A model generated the notes under the pieces. It ran no database searches. It saw only the letters and a program-made list of their open reading frames with translations, and was not told where the DNA came from. From contig CANDMI010000024.1 in NCBI GenBank assembly GCA_947385775.1, positions 1 to 47,180 on the forward strand: a DNA stretch of 47,180 nt, read 5' to 3'. Of this stretch, positions 1 to 8,722 are shown piece by piece; positions within the stretch are counted from its first letter, which is position 1, and each line of letters opens with the position of its first letter. A program made the translations under genes and the position numbers. The stretch comes from an uncultured Eubacterium sp. Lineage in GTDB: Bacteria > Bacillota > Clostridia > Lachnospirales > Lachnospiraceae.

Positions 1-96
1 GCTGCCTGTTTCCAGCGTCCGGTAGACAAAAAACCATTATTTTGCCGGATAACGCTCTATTTTAGAAGATTAGTAAGAAAAAGAAGGCTTGCAAAA

Positions 97-150
97 ACCA
101 GCCTGGAGAGGAAGCCGCCACTTACAGGCCGGACAAATCCCCTCTCCAAG
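97..150. repeat. Dispersed hairpin repeat, short copy
   Basis: An inverted repeat has arms at 102-111 (CCTGGAGAGG) and 141-149 (CCTCTCCAA). The left arm with its flank (AACCAGCCTGGAGAGG) recurs near 37147 and, with changes, near 46574. On the minus strand the hairpin lies just past the stop of the D,D-carboxypeptidase gene and is followed by a short T run, so it may also serve as that gene's terminator. Nothing else is recognisable in bases 1-191. Confidence 0.5.
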
Positions 151-191
151 CGTCCCGCTATCTAAACTTTCGCCTATCTATAAACAGTCCC

Positions 192-1460
192 TTAAAAAAA
201 CGGATCTAAATACCTCGCGAACACAAGCCGCAAATACCACCCCGTCGTCCGCGTCTTTATCTCACGGTCTGCCCAGATCGGCATCTGCGACACCACTTCC
301 CCGTTCACATAATAATCAAGCGTCCCCACCTGCTCTCCCATAGCTACCGGAGCGTCCAAAAGCTTTGGCAGCTTTGGGCTCATTTTTACCTTATCCGATT
401 TTGAAAGCAGCATTTCCTGCGCCTTTTGGCTTGCCCTTAACGGAAGCTCTATTTTTGTTTTCAGCAGGCGGTCTGTCCCCGCCCCGTTTTTCACCGGAAC
501 CGGGTTTGGCGCATAGTCATAATTGGTAATGTCCGTCTTTTGATAATTGTCCAGCCCATATTGAAACAGCTTCCTTGCGTCCTTCCATTTCCAGGTCTTG
601 TTTTTCGGCCATCCGCAGGCCAAAAGCGCGATCACAAACGTGCGCCCGCCGCTTTCCAAAGCCCCGGTATAGCAATATCCGGCGTTTCCGGTAAACCCGG
701 TCTTTCCGGTAAGCGCGCCGTCCATCATATGTAAAAACGCGTTATGGTTTTGGACGCTGAAGCTGCGGCTTCCATGGGACACGCCGCCGTCCCCGGAAAC
801 CTCCAGGTTTTGAAAGCTAACGCCCGCTGTCCTTGTGATCTTTAAAAATTCCTCTTTTTTTGGAGATAGTTTTATACAATATCTTAAGATATGCGCAAGG
901 TCTAACGCCGTAGTGGAATGCTCTTTTTTCACCGTCGTCCCATCCGCCCGGGCGACCTCCTTCGAAGCGTCCAGCCCGTTTGGCGTAATAAAATACGTGT
1001 CGTTACACCCGATCTCTTTCGCCTTTTCATTCATCATCTGCGCAAACCCCTCGACGCTGCCGCCTACATGCTCCGCGATTGCGGCGGCGGAATCGTTGTG
1101 GGATTCCAACATCAGGGAATATAATAAATCGCCCAGCTTATAATGTTCCCCCTGATGGATATGAAGCTTGACCTCCGGCATTTTCGCAGCGTATGGGGAC
1201 ACCTTTACAACGTCGTCCAAAGAAGCGTTTTCCAGTGTCAGGATACAGGTCATGATCTTTGTAGTGCTTGCCATCGGCATTATATTTTCTTCATCTTTTC
1301 CAAACAGCACGCGCCCGGAATCCGCGTCGATCAACACCGCCGAGCGGGAATAAAGCTCTGATTCTTTTAATCCGCTTTTTTGCTTATCCGCCAAAACCGG
1401 GGAACGCGAAAAAAGCAGCAGGGAAATTACAGCAAAAAGCATACAGAAAAATCGTTTCAT
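192..1460 (-). CDS. dacF: D-alanyl-D-alanine carboxypeptidase (DacF/PBP5-like)
   Basis: This is a penicillin-binding peptidase S11 protein of about 422 residues that would remove the terminal D-alanine from peptidoglycan pentapeptides outside the membrane. A signal peptide covers roughly residues 1-24. The three active-site motifs are visible: S65-T-T-K68, S120-H-N122 and K253-T-G255. A PBP5-type C-terminal beta domain and a final hydrophobic/basic segment that could anchor it to the membrane follow. I chose the ATG at 1460 rather than the upstream TTG at 1472 because a GGGG stretch precedes it and the signal peptide begins there. It lies downstream of scpA-scpB on the same strand, about 100 bases after scpB. 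That arrangement recalls the dacF region of spore formers, though the symbol is by resemblance only. Confidence 0.9.
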   Translation of the reverse strand: MKRFFCMLFAVISLLLFSRSPVLADKQKSGLKESELYSRSAVLIDADSGRVLFGKDEENIMPMASTTKIMTCILTLENASLDDVVKVSPYAAKMPEVKLHIHQGEHYKLGDLLYSLMLESHNDSAAAIAEHVGGSVEGFAQMMNEKAKEIGCNDTYFITPNGLDASKEVARADGTTVKKEHSTTALDLAHILRYCIKLSPKKEEFLKITRTAGVSFQNLEVSGDGGVSHGSRSFSVQNHNAFLHMMDGALTGKTGFTGNAGYCYTGALESGGRTFVIALLACGWPKNKTWKWKDARKLFQYGLDNYQKTDITNYDYAPNPVPVKNGAGTDRLLKTKIELPLRASQKAQEMLLSKSDKVKMSPKLPKLLDAPVAMGEQVGTLDYYVNGEVVSQMPIWADREIKTRTTGWYLRLVFARYLDPFF

Positions 1461-1561
1461 AAAATGCCCCAAAACAGTATTTACCCCATTTTATGCAAAA
1501 AAATATGCAATATTCATGTCCCTTGCAGCAGTTCCTCCGATGCGCTTATGACCGATTACCG

Positions 1562-2131
1562 CTACACCTTCATGCGCACTTCCATTTCCTGCTCGGCTTC
1601 TTTGCGCAGCGCCTCTAACTGTTCCGGCTCCGGTTTTGGCAGATCTTCAATGGAATGCATTCCAAAGCTGCGCAAAAATTCCTCCGTCGTTCCAAATAAA
1701 AGGGGCCGCCCCGGCGCGTCCAGCCGCCCCAGCTCGCAGACCAGCTTATAGTCGATCAGCTTGCTTACCGCATGTCCGCTGGATACGCCGCGAATTTTTT
1801 CGATTTCAAGCTTGGTGACTGGCTGCTTGTAGGCAATGATGGAAAGCGTTTCTAATAATACATCCGTAAGAACCTGTTTTTTTGGCTGCTTTGCAATCTT
1901 AACCAGATACCCATACAGCTCTTTTTTAGTGCACATCTGGTAAGCGCCGTCCAGCTCCATAATCTGAATGCCGCGGCCTTCCTGTTGATACCGCGCCATC
2001 ATCTGATCGATGATCTCCTTTGTCTTTCCACCGTCCAGCTCCAGCGCATTGGCGATCTTTTCCAAAGGCGCTGACTCGCCTATGGTAAATAAGATCGCTT
2101 CAATGGCGGCTTCGTATTCTGCTTGGTTCAT
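1562..2131 (-). CDS. scpB: Segregation and condensation protein B
   Basis: This 189-residue protein matches ScpB, the winged-helix kleisin-associated subunit of the Smc-ScpA-ScpB condensin that compacts and separates the bacterial chromosome. The N-terminus (EAAIEAILFTIGESAPLEKIA) and the central run LLETLSIIAYKQPVTKLEIE followed by an IRGV segment are family hallmarks, and so is the segment reading GRPLLFGTTEEFLRSFG. It lacks any membrane segment. It follows scpA by 47 bases and should be cotranscribed with it. An AGGAGTAAAGG ribosome binding site abuts the ATG. Confidence 0.96.
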   Translation of the reverse strand: MNQAEYEAAIEAILFTIGESAPLEKIANALELDGGKTKEIIDQMMARYQQEGRGIQIMELDGAYQMCTKKELYGYLVKIAKQPKKQVLTDVLLETLSIIAYKQPVTKLEIEKIRGVSSGHAVSKLIDYKLVCELGRLDAPGRPLLFGTTEEFLRSFGMHSIEDLPKPEPEQLEALRKEAEQEMEVRMKV

Positions 2132-2178
2132 CCTTTACTCCTGTTTTTATGTATACATCATGCCTTTTTCCATGTCTT

Positions 2179-2925
2179 CTAAGCTGCAATTTTGGATGTA
2201 ATGCGGATATCGTCAAACGCATGATCCTGCATGATCTCGATCTTTCCGGTTTTCATCAGCTCCAATACCGCTAAAAACGTAACTACAATCTGTACGCGGC
2301 CAGGCTGTCGTTTGAAAAGCCCACGAAAGCTGAATTTTTTATGGTTCGCCGCATACCGCTCCAAAACGGCTGTTTTTTCTTCCAGGGAAACCTCTTCTTT
2401 TTCAATCTTGCCAAATTTGGAACGCACGGGATCGATCTTTTCGGTCTGACGCTTTAGCATGGCTTCAAACACTTCATGCAGCTTTTGCAGCGTCAGCCCC
2501 TCCAGCAGGCTTTCGGTATCGATTGGCGGCTCGTAGGCGGCGACCTCCTTTGGAATCGTAGGCTCCTTGTACATCACCTTGTCCGCGTCCGCCTGGCGGT
2601 CTTTTAGCTGAAAAGAGATGCTTTTGTACAATTTGTACTCCAAAAGCTGCTGGACTAATTCCGCACGTGGATCTTCCTCCTCCTGCTCTTCTTCTTTTTT
2701 CGGCAAAAGCATTTTGGATTTGATATGCAAAAGCGTTGCCGCCATGACCATAAATTCACTCATTAAATTCAGATCCTGGCGGTTCATTTCATGAATGTAG
2801 TCCATGTATTGGTTTGTGATCTCCACGATCGGGATATCGTAGATCTCCACCTTGTTTTTTTCCAGCAAATGCAAGAGCAGATCCAACGGCCCTTCAAATT
2901 TTTCCAGTTTTACCTTCAATTCCAT
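2179..2925 (-). CDS. scpA: Segregation and condensation protein A
   Basis: This 248-residue protein is ScpA, the kleisin that bridges the Smc head domains in the chromosome condensation complex. The N-terminus reads KLEKFEGPLDLLLHLLEKNK and continues with the IPIVEITNQYM segment, both typical of ScpA. The C-terminus has the winged-helix part (VVTFLAVLELMKTGKIE). The middle is acidic and charged, as usual. It is the first gene of the scpA-scpB pair. The leader upstream of its GAGG ribosome binding site is occupied by a degenerate 13-base tandem array that reaches into the 3' end of the metallophosphoesterase gene. Confidence 0.96.
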   Translation of the reverse strand: MELKVKLEKFEGPLDLLLHLLEKNKVEIYDIPIVEITNQYMDYIHEMNRQDLNLMSEFMVMAATLLHIKSKMLLPKKEEEQEEEDPRAELVQQLLEYKLYKSISFQLKDRQADADKVMYKEPTIPKEVAAYEPPIDTESLLEGLTLQKLHEVFEAMLKRQTEKIDPVRSKFGKIEKEEVSLEEKTAVLERYAANHKKFSFRGLFKRQPGRVQIVVTFLAVLELMKTGKIEIMQDHAFDDIRITSKIAA

Positions 2926-2949
2926 ATTGTTAACCTCTATGCTAATTTC

Positions 2950-3072
2950 CGTTAATTTCTGTTGATTTGTGTTGATTTTTACGTTAACTTTTTATATTGA
3001 CTTTTTTACGTCAACTTTTTGTGGTCACTTTTTACATTGGCTTTTTGCGTTCACTTTTTTACTTGGACTTTT
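2950..3072. repeat. Degenerate 13-bp tandem array before scpA
   Basis: About ten units of 10-14 bases of the form (G)TTSACTTTTTRY follow each other, for example GTTAACTTTTTAT, GTCAACTTTTTGT and GTTCACTTTTTTAC. The array runs from the scpA leader into the last codons of the metallophosphoesterase gene, whose C-terminal VQVKK tail is encoded by it. No protein-coding role is otherwise apparent. Confidence 0.7.
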
Positions 3073-3935
3073 CCGCCCTTTTTGGGGCGCACCGTAATGA
3101 CGGCAAGCTCCGCCCGGTTAAAAATACGGATATGCAGCGTATGCGTCCCCAGCCCGCGGCTAATGTAAACCTTTCGCCCTGCAAAGGTAAACTCTCCGGC
3201 GTCATACTTTGGAAAGAGCATAAATTGGGGCGAGACGATGCTGCCAATCCCAGGCAGACGGATCAACCCCCCGTGGTTATGCCCGCATACTGTAATGTCA
3301 GCCCCCCACCTTGCGTACTGGAGGGCAAACGCCGGGTGGTGCGCCAAAAGAATCTGCAAATCCTTTTCGCCGGCATTTCCAAGATGATTTTTTAAATAGG
3401 ACGCTTCCAGCCTTGGCTTTTTCCATTTTTTGTAGCAGGTAAGAGGCAGCTCGACCCCGCTCACGCGCACCCTGCCCCCCGGCAGCTGGAAGCATTTATG
3501 CCGGTTATTTAAAATCACTACTCCGGCTTTTTCCAGCCGTTTGCAATAATGCTGGTACGCCTGACGGATTTCCTCTTTTATTATATCCTGCTGTACATGG
3601 CTTTCGTGATTTCCATTGCAAAATGCAACCGGAGCGATCCCAACCAGCTTTTCCGCCAGGCTTGCGGAAATGTCATATTTATCCATCGATGCGCTGACAA
3701 TTAAATCCCCTGGTATTAAAATCAGATCCGGCCGCTGCGCCATCACAGCGTCTAACAGGCGGACATTTTCTTTTCCATAGGAAAAAGAATGCAGATCCGA
3801 AATAACAACCAGTTTTACGTCTTTGTTTACTTTTTCAGTTGACATTTCATATTTTGTAACTTCAAACTTTTTTAGCTCCTGACGCTGCCAGACTGCATAT
3901 GCCAATGTGACGGCAGCCGCTATAAATCCAACCAT
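3051..3935 (-). CDS. Membrane-anchored metallophosphoesterase (YkuE/YaeI-like)
   Basis: This 294-residue protein carries the calcineurin-like phosphoesterase signature in order: SDLHSF near residue 47, GDLI near 75, GNHESH near 108, then AHHP and GHNHGG toward the C-terminus. These residues bind a dinuclear metal centre. One N-terminal hydrophobic segment (residues 2-15) suggests membrane anchoring with the enzyme domain beyond it. The arrangement fits the YkuE/YaeI group, which includes enzymes acting on lipid-linked pyrophosphates, but the substrate cannot be read from the sequence. The start is supported by a GGCGGGG ribosome binding site. It sits alone between scpA and a divergent D,D-carboxypeptidase gene. 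Confidence 0.88.
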   Translation of the reverse strand: MVGFIAAAVTLAYAVWQRQELKKFEVTKYEMSTEKVNKDVKLVVISDLHSFSYGKENVRLLDAVMAQRPDLILIPGDLIVSASMDKYDISASLAEKLVGIAPVAFCNGNHESHVQQDIIKEEIRQAYQHYCKRLEKAGVVILNNRHKCFQLPGGRVRVSGVELPLTCYKKWKKPRLEASYLKNHLGNAGEKDLQILLAHHPAFALQYARWGADITVCGHNHGGLIRLPGIGSIVSPQFMLFPKYDAGEFTFAGRKVYISRGLGTHTLHIRIFNRAELAVITVRPKKGGKVQVKK

Positions 3936-4288
3936 ATTCCCCGCCTTTTCCCGCTTTCTATTTTTATCTTCTATAATTTATCTCTTCTTTTTCAATTTCC
4001 AGTTTTCTGTTATTTCAAATCTTATCAATTTTCCGTTGTGTTAAATTGTTAACCATGAAACAGATATCGTTTTTATCAAAATTCAAGGCGTATTTCCATT
4101 GTCAACCTTTTCATATATCAGTTAACATACCGTCAAACACATTTTGCAACTATATTTAAATCATATTTTGTAAATACAATATGCTCTCATACATGCGTGT
4201 TTTCCACACTCAGATTATAATATCATAAAACTGGTATATTTTTCTACTTCTTTGACTAAATTATTAAAAAGTATTTTCAGGTATTATT
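3936..4288. other. AT-rich divergent intergenic region
   Basis: This 353-base gap separates two divergent genes, so it must hold promoters for both. A TATAAT is present on the plus strand at 4215-4220, but no convincing -35 element stands 16-18 bases upstream. The minus strand has several TTGA-type hexamers without well-placed -10 boxes. No RNA gene, repeat or small ORF with a good ribosome binding site was found. Confidence 0.4.
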
Positions 4289-5503
4289 ATGAAACGACTT
4301 CTTTCATTCATCCTGTCCTGCATCCTGGCTGCCTGCTTCGTATATTCCGGTTTCCTCTCCTGCCCCTACCCTCTCACTGTCCAGGCGGTGGAGGGCGGGC
4401 AGGACGCAGACAAAGCTTCCCTGAATACCGTTTCCCCAAGCGTGCTTTTAATGGAAGCCGAAACCGGGACGATACTCTACCAGAAAAAGGAGCATGATAC
4501 GCGCCCTCCTGCAAGCGTTACTAAAATTATGACCTTAAATTTGATTTTTGATGCGATTGAAAAAAAACAGATTTCCTTATCAGACGAAGTGACCGTATCC
4601 GAGCACGCGGCGGGCATGGGCGGCTCACAGGTGTACTTAGAGCCTGGCGAGGTGCAGACGGTAGAGACGATGATCAAATGCATCAGCATTGCCAGCGCAA
4701 ACGACGCATGCACCGCCATGGCGGAGTTTGTCTGCGGCAGCGAAGAGGAATTTGTCGCCCAGATGAACAAAAAAGCGAAAAAGCTGGGCATGAAAGACAC
4801 GCATTTTATCAATTGCTGCGGCTTAGACGCGGCCGGGCATGTGACAAGCGCGCACGATATCGCGTTAATGGCAAGGGAATTATCCGTCAAACATCCGCAG
4901 ATCCACGATTACTGCACGATCTGGATGGACAATATTGTCCACCACACCAAACGCGGCGATAAAGAATTTGGCCTGACAAATACAAACAAGCTGCTACGCC
5001 AGTACAAGTACGCCACCGGGCTAAAAACAGGCTACACTTCTGTAGCAAAATACTGCATCGCCGCAACCGCAAAAAAAGACGGGATAGAGCTGATCGCCGT
5101 GCTGATGGCGGCCCCGGACCCAAAAACAAGGGCCGCGGATTTACAGACGTTATTTAATTACGGCTTTTCCGTCTGTAAAATTTACAAAGACAAAAAGCCC
5201 TCTCCCCTTCCATCCCTCCCGGTCAAACAGGGGACGAAGGACACGGTGCCGTTAAAATATGAAGCCAAAATGGTCTATGTCAGCACAAAAGGCGAAGATT
5301 TAAGTAAAATCAAAAAGGTTTTAAAAATCCCAAAAGCTGCCGCCGCGCCGTTTCAAAAAGGCGATGTTGCGGGGCATATGGCGTATTATCTGGACGGCAA
5401 AAAAATCGGGCAGGTAAACGTCCTTTATACCGAAAGCGTAAGCCACGCGCTGTACCGGGATTATTACCTGGACTTATTGAAAAAGCTTTTTTTCCTATCA
5501 TAA
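4289..5503 (+). CDS. D-alanyl-D-alanine carboxypeptidase, second copy
   Basis: This 404-residue S11 peptidase has a signal peptide (about residues 1-33) and the active-site triad motifs S76-V-T-K79, S136-A-N138 and K246-T-G248. It would trim peptidoglycan stem peptides on the outer face of the membrane. The C-terminal part resembles a PBP5-like beta domain followed by a short hydrophobic end that may anchor it. It is related to, but clearly diverged from, the copy at 192-1460, so the window encodes two paralogues on opposite strands. The gene converges on the cardiolipin synthase gene with only 19 bases between stop codons. Its ribosome binding site (CAGGT) is weak. Confidence 0.92.
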   Translation: MKRLLSFILSCILAACFVYSGFLSCPYPLTVQAVEGGQDADKASLNTVSPSVLLMEAETGTILYQKKEHDTRPPASVTKIMTLNLIFDAIEKKQISLSDEVTVSEHAAGMGGSQVYLEPGEVQTVETMIKCISIASANDACTAMAEFVCGSEEEFVAQMNKKAKKLGMKDTHFINCCGLDAAGHVTSAHDIALMARELSVKHPQIHDYCTIWMDNIVHHTKRGDKEFGLTNTNKLLRQYKYATGLKTGYTSVAKYCIAATAKKDGIELIAVLMAAPDPKTRAADLQTLFNYGFSVCKIYKDKKPSPLPSLPVKQGTKDTVPLKYEAKMVYVSTKGEDLSKIKKVLKIPKAAAAPFQKGDVAGHMAYYLDGKKIGQVNVLYTESVSHALYRDYYLDLLKKLFFLS

Positions 5504-5522
5504 GCAAACATAACAGTGTATG

Positions 5523-7073
5523 CTACAAAAGCGGCGCAAACAGCTTCATCACCGTTTGCAGCGTACGCAGGAAAAATCCCGGCTCTTTCCAGTCCTCTAA
5601 CAAGATCTGGTGGGAGCAGGCAAAGGTTTGGAGCATATCTTTTTTCAGCTGCATGATCGCTTCATTTTGATAAAGCCACACGCCGCACTCAAAATGAAGG
5701 TATAAGCTGCGGTAATCCAGGTTGATGCTGCCTACCGCAGCTGTTTTGTCGTCGCACAAAAAGCATTTCGCATGGATAAAGCCAGGCGTATATTCGTAGA
5801 TCTTCACGCCGCTTTCTAATAGCGTCTTGTAATTGGAGCGCGTCATTAAAAAGATCAGCTTTTTATCCGGAATCCCAGGCGTGACCAGACGCACGTCAAC
5901 CCCGCTTTTTGCCGCATTGCAGATCGAAGTCTGCATTTCCTGGTCAATGATCAGATACGGCGTATAAATGTAAATGTAATCCTTGGCCTTTGCGATCATA
6001 TTTAAATAAACATTCTCACCTACATTTTCATTGTCCAGCGGCGTATCCCCGTAAGGCTGGACAAAGCCGTGCTCCTGCTCCAGCAGGTTTGGCCTCTCGC
6101 GCTGGTATTTCCTGCAATCGTCCTGTTCATGACAGATCGCGTCCCACATTTCCAAAAACATAGCGGTAAAATTCCAGACCGCGCTGCCCTTTAAGCGGAT
6201 TCCGGTATCTTTCCAGTATCCAAACCGTTCTTCCTTATTAATATATTCATCCGCGATATTCACGCCTCCGGTAAATCCCCAGATCCCGTCCACGACCAAA
6301 ATTTTGCGATGGTCGCGGTTATTCATGATAATGCTCATGATCGGGCGGAAACGGTTAAACACCGCACATCGGATGCCGATCTTTTCCATCCGTTTGATAA
6401 AATCCACCGGAAGCGTCCCGATGCAGCCGATATCGTCGTAAATTAGCCGCACCTCCACCCCCTGATCCGCCTTTCGTTTTAACGCAGCCATGATCCGGTC
6501 ATACATGATCCCAGCGTCAATGATAAAATATTCCAGGAAAATAAAACGCCTTGCCTGGTTGATCGCCTTTAGCATGTCCTCAAACATTTCTTCGCCGCAG
6601 GGGTAATATTTTGCCTGGGTATGCTCGTAAACCGGAAAGCCTGACCATTTCCAGATATACTCCGACTGGCGGTACGCGTCCATATCGCTCTGTTTTAAGC
6701 CCTCCATCGTCTTAGGCTCCTGCACCAGGTACGGCTCTATTTTTTTATTTACCTGTTCCATCGCTTCTGCGGTGGACTTCGTAAGCCCCGGCCTTCCGAA
6801 TACAAAATAAATTAAAATGCCAAGCAATGGGACGATCAAAAGCACAAACGTCCAGGCCAGCTTCGCCGCAACGTCCCCGGGCCTGCTGATAATATAGATC
6901 GCCGTTATGATGCCCAATATTTCTAACAGCATATTTGCAAAGCTGTACTGGACGCTGAACTGGTACAGCACAAAAAACAGCCAAGCAAACTGGATCAGTA
7001 TGCCCAGCCCTACGACGATCACACGGCTGAATATTTTTTGAACGACATGCCTTAAAAAGCGGAGTATTTTCAT
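5523..7073 (-). CDS. cls: Cardiolipin synthase (phospholipase D family)
   Basis: This protein of about 516 residues joins two phosphatidylglycerol molecules into cardiolipin at the membrane. Two or three hydrophobic segments fill the first 100 residues, including the PLDc_N element ending near FGRPG. The two HKD half-sites are present: one around DHRKILVVDG with GGVNIADEY after it, the other around HAKCFLCDDK with GSINLDYRS after it. I chose the ATG at 7073, which has a GGGGAAGG ribosome binding site, over the longer upstream frame. A strong promoter lies about 80 bases upstream. A second synthase is encoded at 21681-23261. Confidence 0.93.
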   Translation of the reverse strand: MKILRFLRHVVQKIFSRVIVVGLGILIQFAWLFFVLYQFSVQYSFANMLLEILGIITAIYIISRPGDVAAKLAWTFVLLIVPLLGILIYFVFGRPGLTKSTAEAMEQVNKKIEPYLVQEPKTMEGLKQSDMDAYRQSEYIWKWSGFPVYEHTQAKYYPCGEEMFEDMLKAINQARRFIFLEYFIIDAGIMYDRIMAALKRKADQGVEVRLIYDDIGCIGTLPVDFIKRMEKIGIRCAVFNRFRPIMSIIMNNRDHRKILVVDGIWGFTGGVNIADEYINKEERFGYWKDTGIRLKGSAVWNFTAMFLEMWDAICHEQDDCRKYQRERPNLLEQEHGFVQPYGDTPLDNENVGENVYLNMIAKAKDYIYIYTPYLIIDQEMQTSICNAAKSGVDVRLVTPGIPDKKLIFLMTRSNYKTLLESGVKIYEYTPGFIHAKCFLCDDKTAAVGSINLDYRSLYLHFECGVWLYQNEAIMQLKKDMLQTFACSHQILLEDWKEPGFFLRTLQTVMKLFAPLL

Positions 7074-7158
7074 AAAATGACTGCCTTCCCCTAATCTTAT
7101 ATAGGTTAAACTCTGGGGGTGAATAGATTCTTGGTTTATTTTGGTTGAAATAAATATT

Positions 7159-7187
7159 ATTATACTGCTCGTGGGGCGCGAAATCAA
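7159..7187 (-). promoter_or_regulatory. Sigma-A-type promoter for cardiolipin synthase gene
   Basis: On the minus strand TTGATT (7182-7187) is followed after exactly 17 bases by TATAAT (7159-7164). This predicts a start near 7152 and a leader of about 80 bases. Confidence 0.75.
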
Positions 7188-7222
7188 TGATCAATGAAAA
7201 TTTCCGGGCAGACATAATTATG

Positions 7223-7259
7223 AAAAAAGGCTATCACCTACACCATATAGGAGATAGCC
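7223..7259 (-). terminator. Intrinsic terminator after subtilisin-like protease
   Basis: On the minus strand GGCTATC-t-CCTA pairs with TAGG-t-GATAGCC around a short loop and is followed by TTTTTT. It lies about 90 bases beyond the protease stop codon and just upstream of the cls promoter, so it insulates the two genes. Confidence 0.85.
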
Positions 7260-7346
7260 AAAATCAATTTAAAGTTTCCGGCGACAAACAGCCAACATGC
7301 GAATCCTTTCACTGTCTCTTATCTGATTATAAACGCTACCTTGCCC

Positions 7347-8234
7347 TTACCTGCCGCCCAAAAGCTTCCAAACATCCAAAACCCCCCAGCAGGAATCCCT
7401 CGCGTGATCTCCAAGCTTTTTGTAAAACCGAAGCTTTAACTCCGACGGCTTCATATTCGGATACTTGTCAAACGCCAGCGCGCAGGCTCCTGACACGACG
7501 GACGTTGCCATGGAGGTGCCGCTTTTGACCTGGTAGCCATGATTTTCAAAATGGCAGCTTTTCACCTCCGTGCCAGGCGCTAAAATTTCCGGCTTGCATA
7601 CGCAGCATTCCGTAGGCCCTACGCCGCTGTATCCCGGATAAAGCCCTTTCCTGCGAACCATAAAATCTCTATCGTCGCTGCTTCCCACGGTAAGCACCGT
7701 GCTGCTGGCCCCTGGAATCGTTACGCTGCTTGTGGCGGGGCCGCTGTTTCCTGCGGCGGCCACCACAAACACGCCGCTGTCCCACATCCGCTCCACCCAG
7801 TCTATCAGCTGCTCGCGTTCCTTACCCTTAGATTTTGGCAGCATCCCAACCGAAATATTGGCGACCCGGATATGATATCTTGCGTGATTTTCAATGATCC
7901 ATTTGATCGCGTCAATCACATTTTCCGTATCCCCATTCCCTGTCCGGTCAAGCACCTTTAAAGCGATCAAAGAACTCCCCGGCGCCACGCCGCGATAACG
8001 CCCCCTGCTCATATGCCCGTTTCCCGCGATCACTCCCGCAATATGCGACCCATGCCCGTTGTCGTCATACGGCATGTTTTTGTGATTGCAAAAATCCCGG
8101 AACATCACAATCCGCTGCGCATAATCGGGATGCAGGGATATCCCGGTGTCCAAGATCGCAACCCCCACCCCCCTGCCTGTATATCCAAGCCTGTGAACCT
8201 GGTCACAGCGAATCAAATTCCGAACCCTGTCCAT
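7347..8234 (-). CDS. Intracellular subtilisin-like serine protease (S8)
   Basis: This 295-residue protein is a compact S8 peptidase. The catalytic residues are D29 (AILDTG), H61 (NGHGSHIAG) and S241 (SGTSMAT), with the oxyanion asparagine in AAGNSG at N163. There is no signal peptide, no long propeptide and no membrane segment, so it probably acts inside the cell, like intracellular subtilisins or AprX. I prefer the ATG at 8234, which has an AGGACG ribosome binding site, to the in-frame ATG 33 bases upstream, which has none. The gene appears to be monocistronic, ending at a strong terminator. Its physiological substrate is unknown. Confidence 0.92.
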   Translation of the reverse strand: MDRVRNLIRCDQVHRLGYTGRGVGVAILDTGISLHPDYAQRIVMFRDFCNHKNMPYDDNGHGSHIAGVIAGNGHMSRGRYRGVAPGSSLIALKVLDRTGNGDTENVIDAIKWIIENHARYHIRVANISVGMLPKSKGKEREQLIDWVERMWDSGVFVVAAAGNSGPATSSVTIPGASSTVLTVGSSDDRDFMVRRKGLYPGYSGVGPTECCVCKPEILAPGTEVKSCHFENHGYQVKSGTSMATSVVSGACALAFDKYPNMKPSELKLRFYKKLGDHARDSCWGVLDVWKLLGGR

Positions 8235-8491
8235 AATCCATCGTCCTGTAGCTTTTATTACTATCATAATATGGCGGATGCGAAAAAAAGTGAGGGTTCA
8301 ATTTTGAGTATAGCTAAGTGGACGCTGGATGATGGAATCGCGCAAATATAAAATTTTATCAGCTGTCATATCTTGCAAAATGCTGTCACTGTGATAATAT
8401 ATATATGGGTGTTACCAAAACGGGTAGCGGTTCGCCTTTTGCCAAAATGAGTACATTTTGAGAGCTTCCTGTATCAAAGGAGGGGATACAT

Positions 8492-8536
8492 ATGGAAAAT
8501 AAAGCGGAAGGTAAGCGCCATTGGTGTTCGAAATGA
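8492..8536 (+). CDS. 14-residue leader ORF upstream of membrane peptide
   Basis: A very strong ribosome binding site (AAAGGAGGGG, 8476-8485) stands six bases before this ATG. The ORF encodes only 14 residues (MENKAEGKRHWCSK) and stops at a TGA that overlaps the ATG of the next ORF in an ATGA. This implies translational coupling. It has no homologue that I recognise. It may be a control leader rather than a functional peptide. Confidence 0.5.
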   Translation: MENKAEGKRHWCSK

Positions 8537-8655
8537 TTTTGGAACTTGTCGGTATTGTAGTGACGGTCATCAGCATCATCGTCACAATAATCAGTATCCG
8601 GCAGACCAGAAGAAATAAAAGACATCAAAAAAGCAACCGCACCGACCAAAGTTAG
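8533..8655 (+). CDS. 40-residue membrane peptide, candidate type I toxin
   Basis: The peptide has one hydrophobic helix at residues 3-22 (rich in Val and Ile) and a strongly basic tail (RQTRRNKRHQK). This is the size and layout of toxins in type I toxin-antitoxin modules such as TxpA, BsrG or Fst, which insert in the membrane. It has no ribosome binding site of its own and is coupled to the 14-residue leader by an ATGA overlap. Its 3' end lies within a bidirectional hairpin, and a good promoter faces it from the other strand. The family assignment is inference from architecture; I see no clear sequence match to a named toxin. Confidence 0.6.
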   Translation: MILELVGIVVTVISIIVTIISIRQTRRNKRHQKSNRTDQS

Positions 8656-8665
8656 TTGCTTTTTT
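8627..8665. terminator. Bidirectional hairpin terminator in the toxin-like locus
   Basis: AAAAAAGCAAC (8627-8637) pairs perfectly with GTTGCTTTTTT (8655-8665). The U run on the plus strand and the matching A run before the stem make it work for transcripts in both directions. It overlaps the last codons of the membrane peptide. Confidence 0.75.
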
Positions 8666-8722
8666 GAGTTACTATAACTGAGGCGAACCGTTGCTTCACG
8701 GTAACGCCCTTTTCTATAAAAT

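Larger units (their letters stand above)
8407..8709. repeat. Inverted repeat flanking a small-peptide locus
   Basis: The left arm (8407-8436, GGGTGTTACC then CGGTTCGCC) and the right arm (8682-8709, GGCGAACCG then GGTAACGCCC) are inverted copies of each other with one mismatch in the outer block. They enclose the two small ORFs and a bidirectional hairpin. Transcripts entering from either side would carry almost the same 5' sequence. The arrangement could also be read as the ends of a tiny mobile cassette. Confidence 0.7.
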
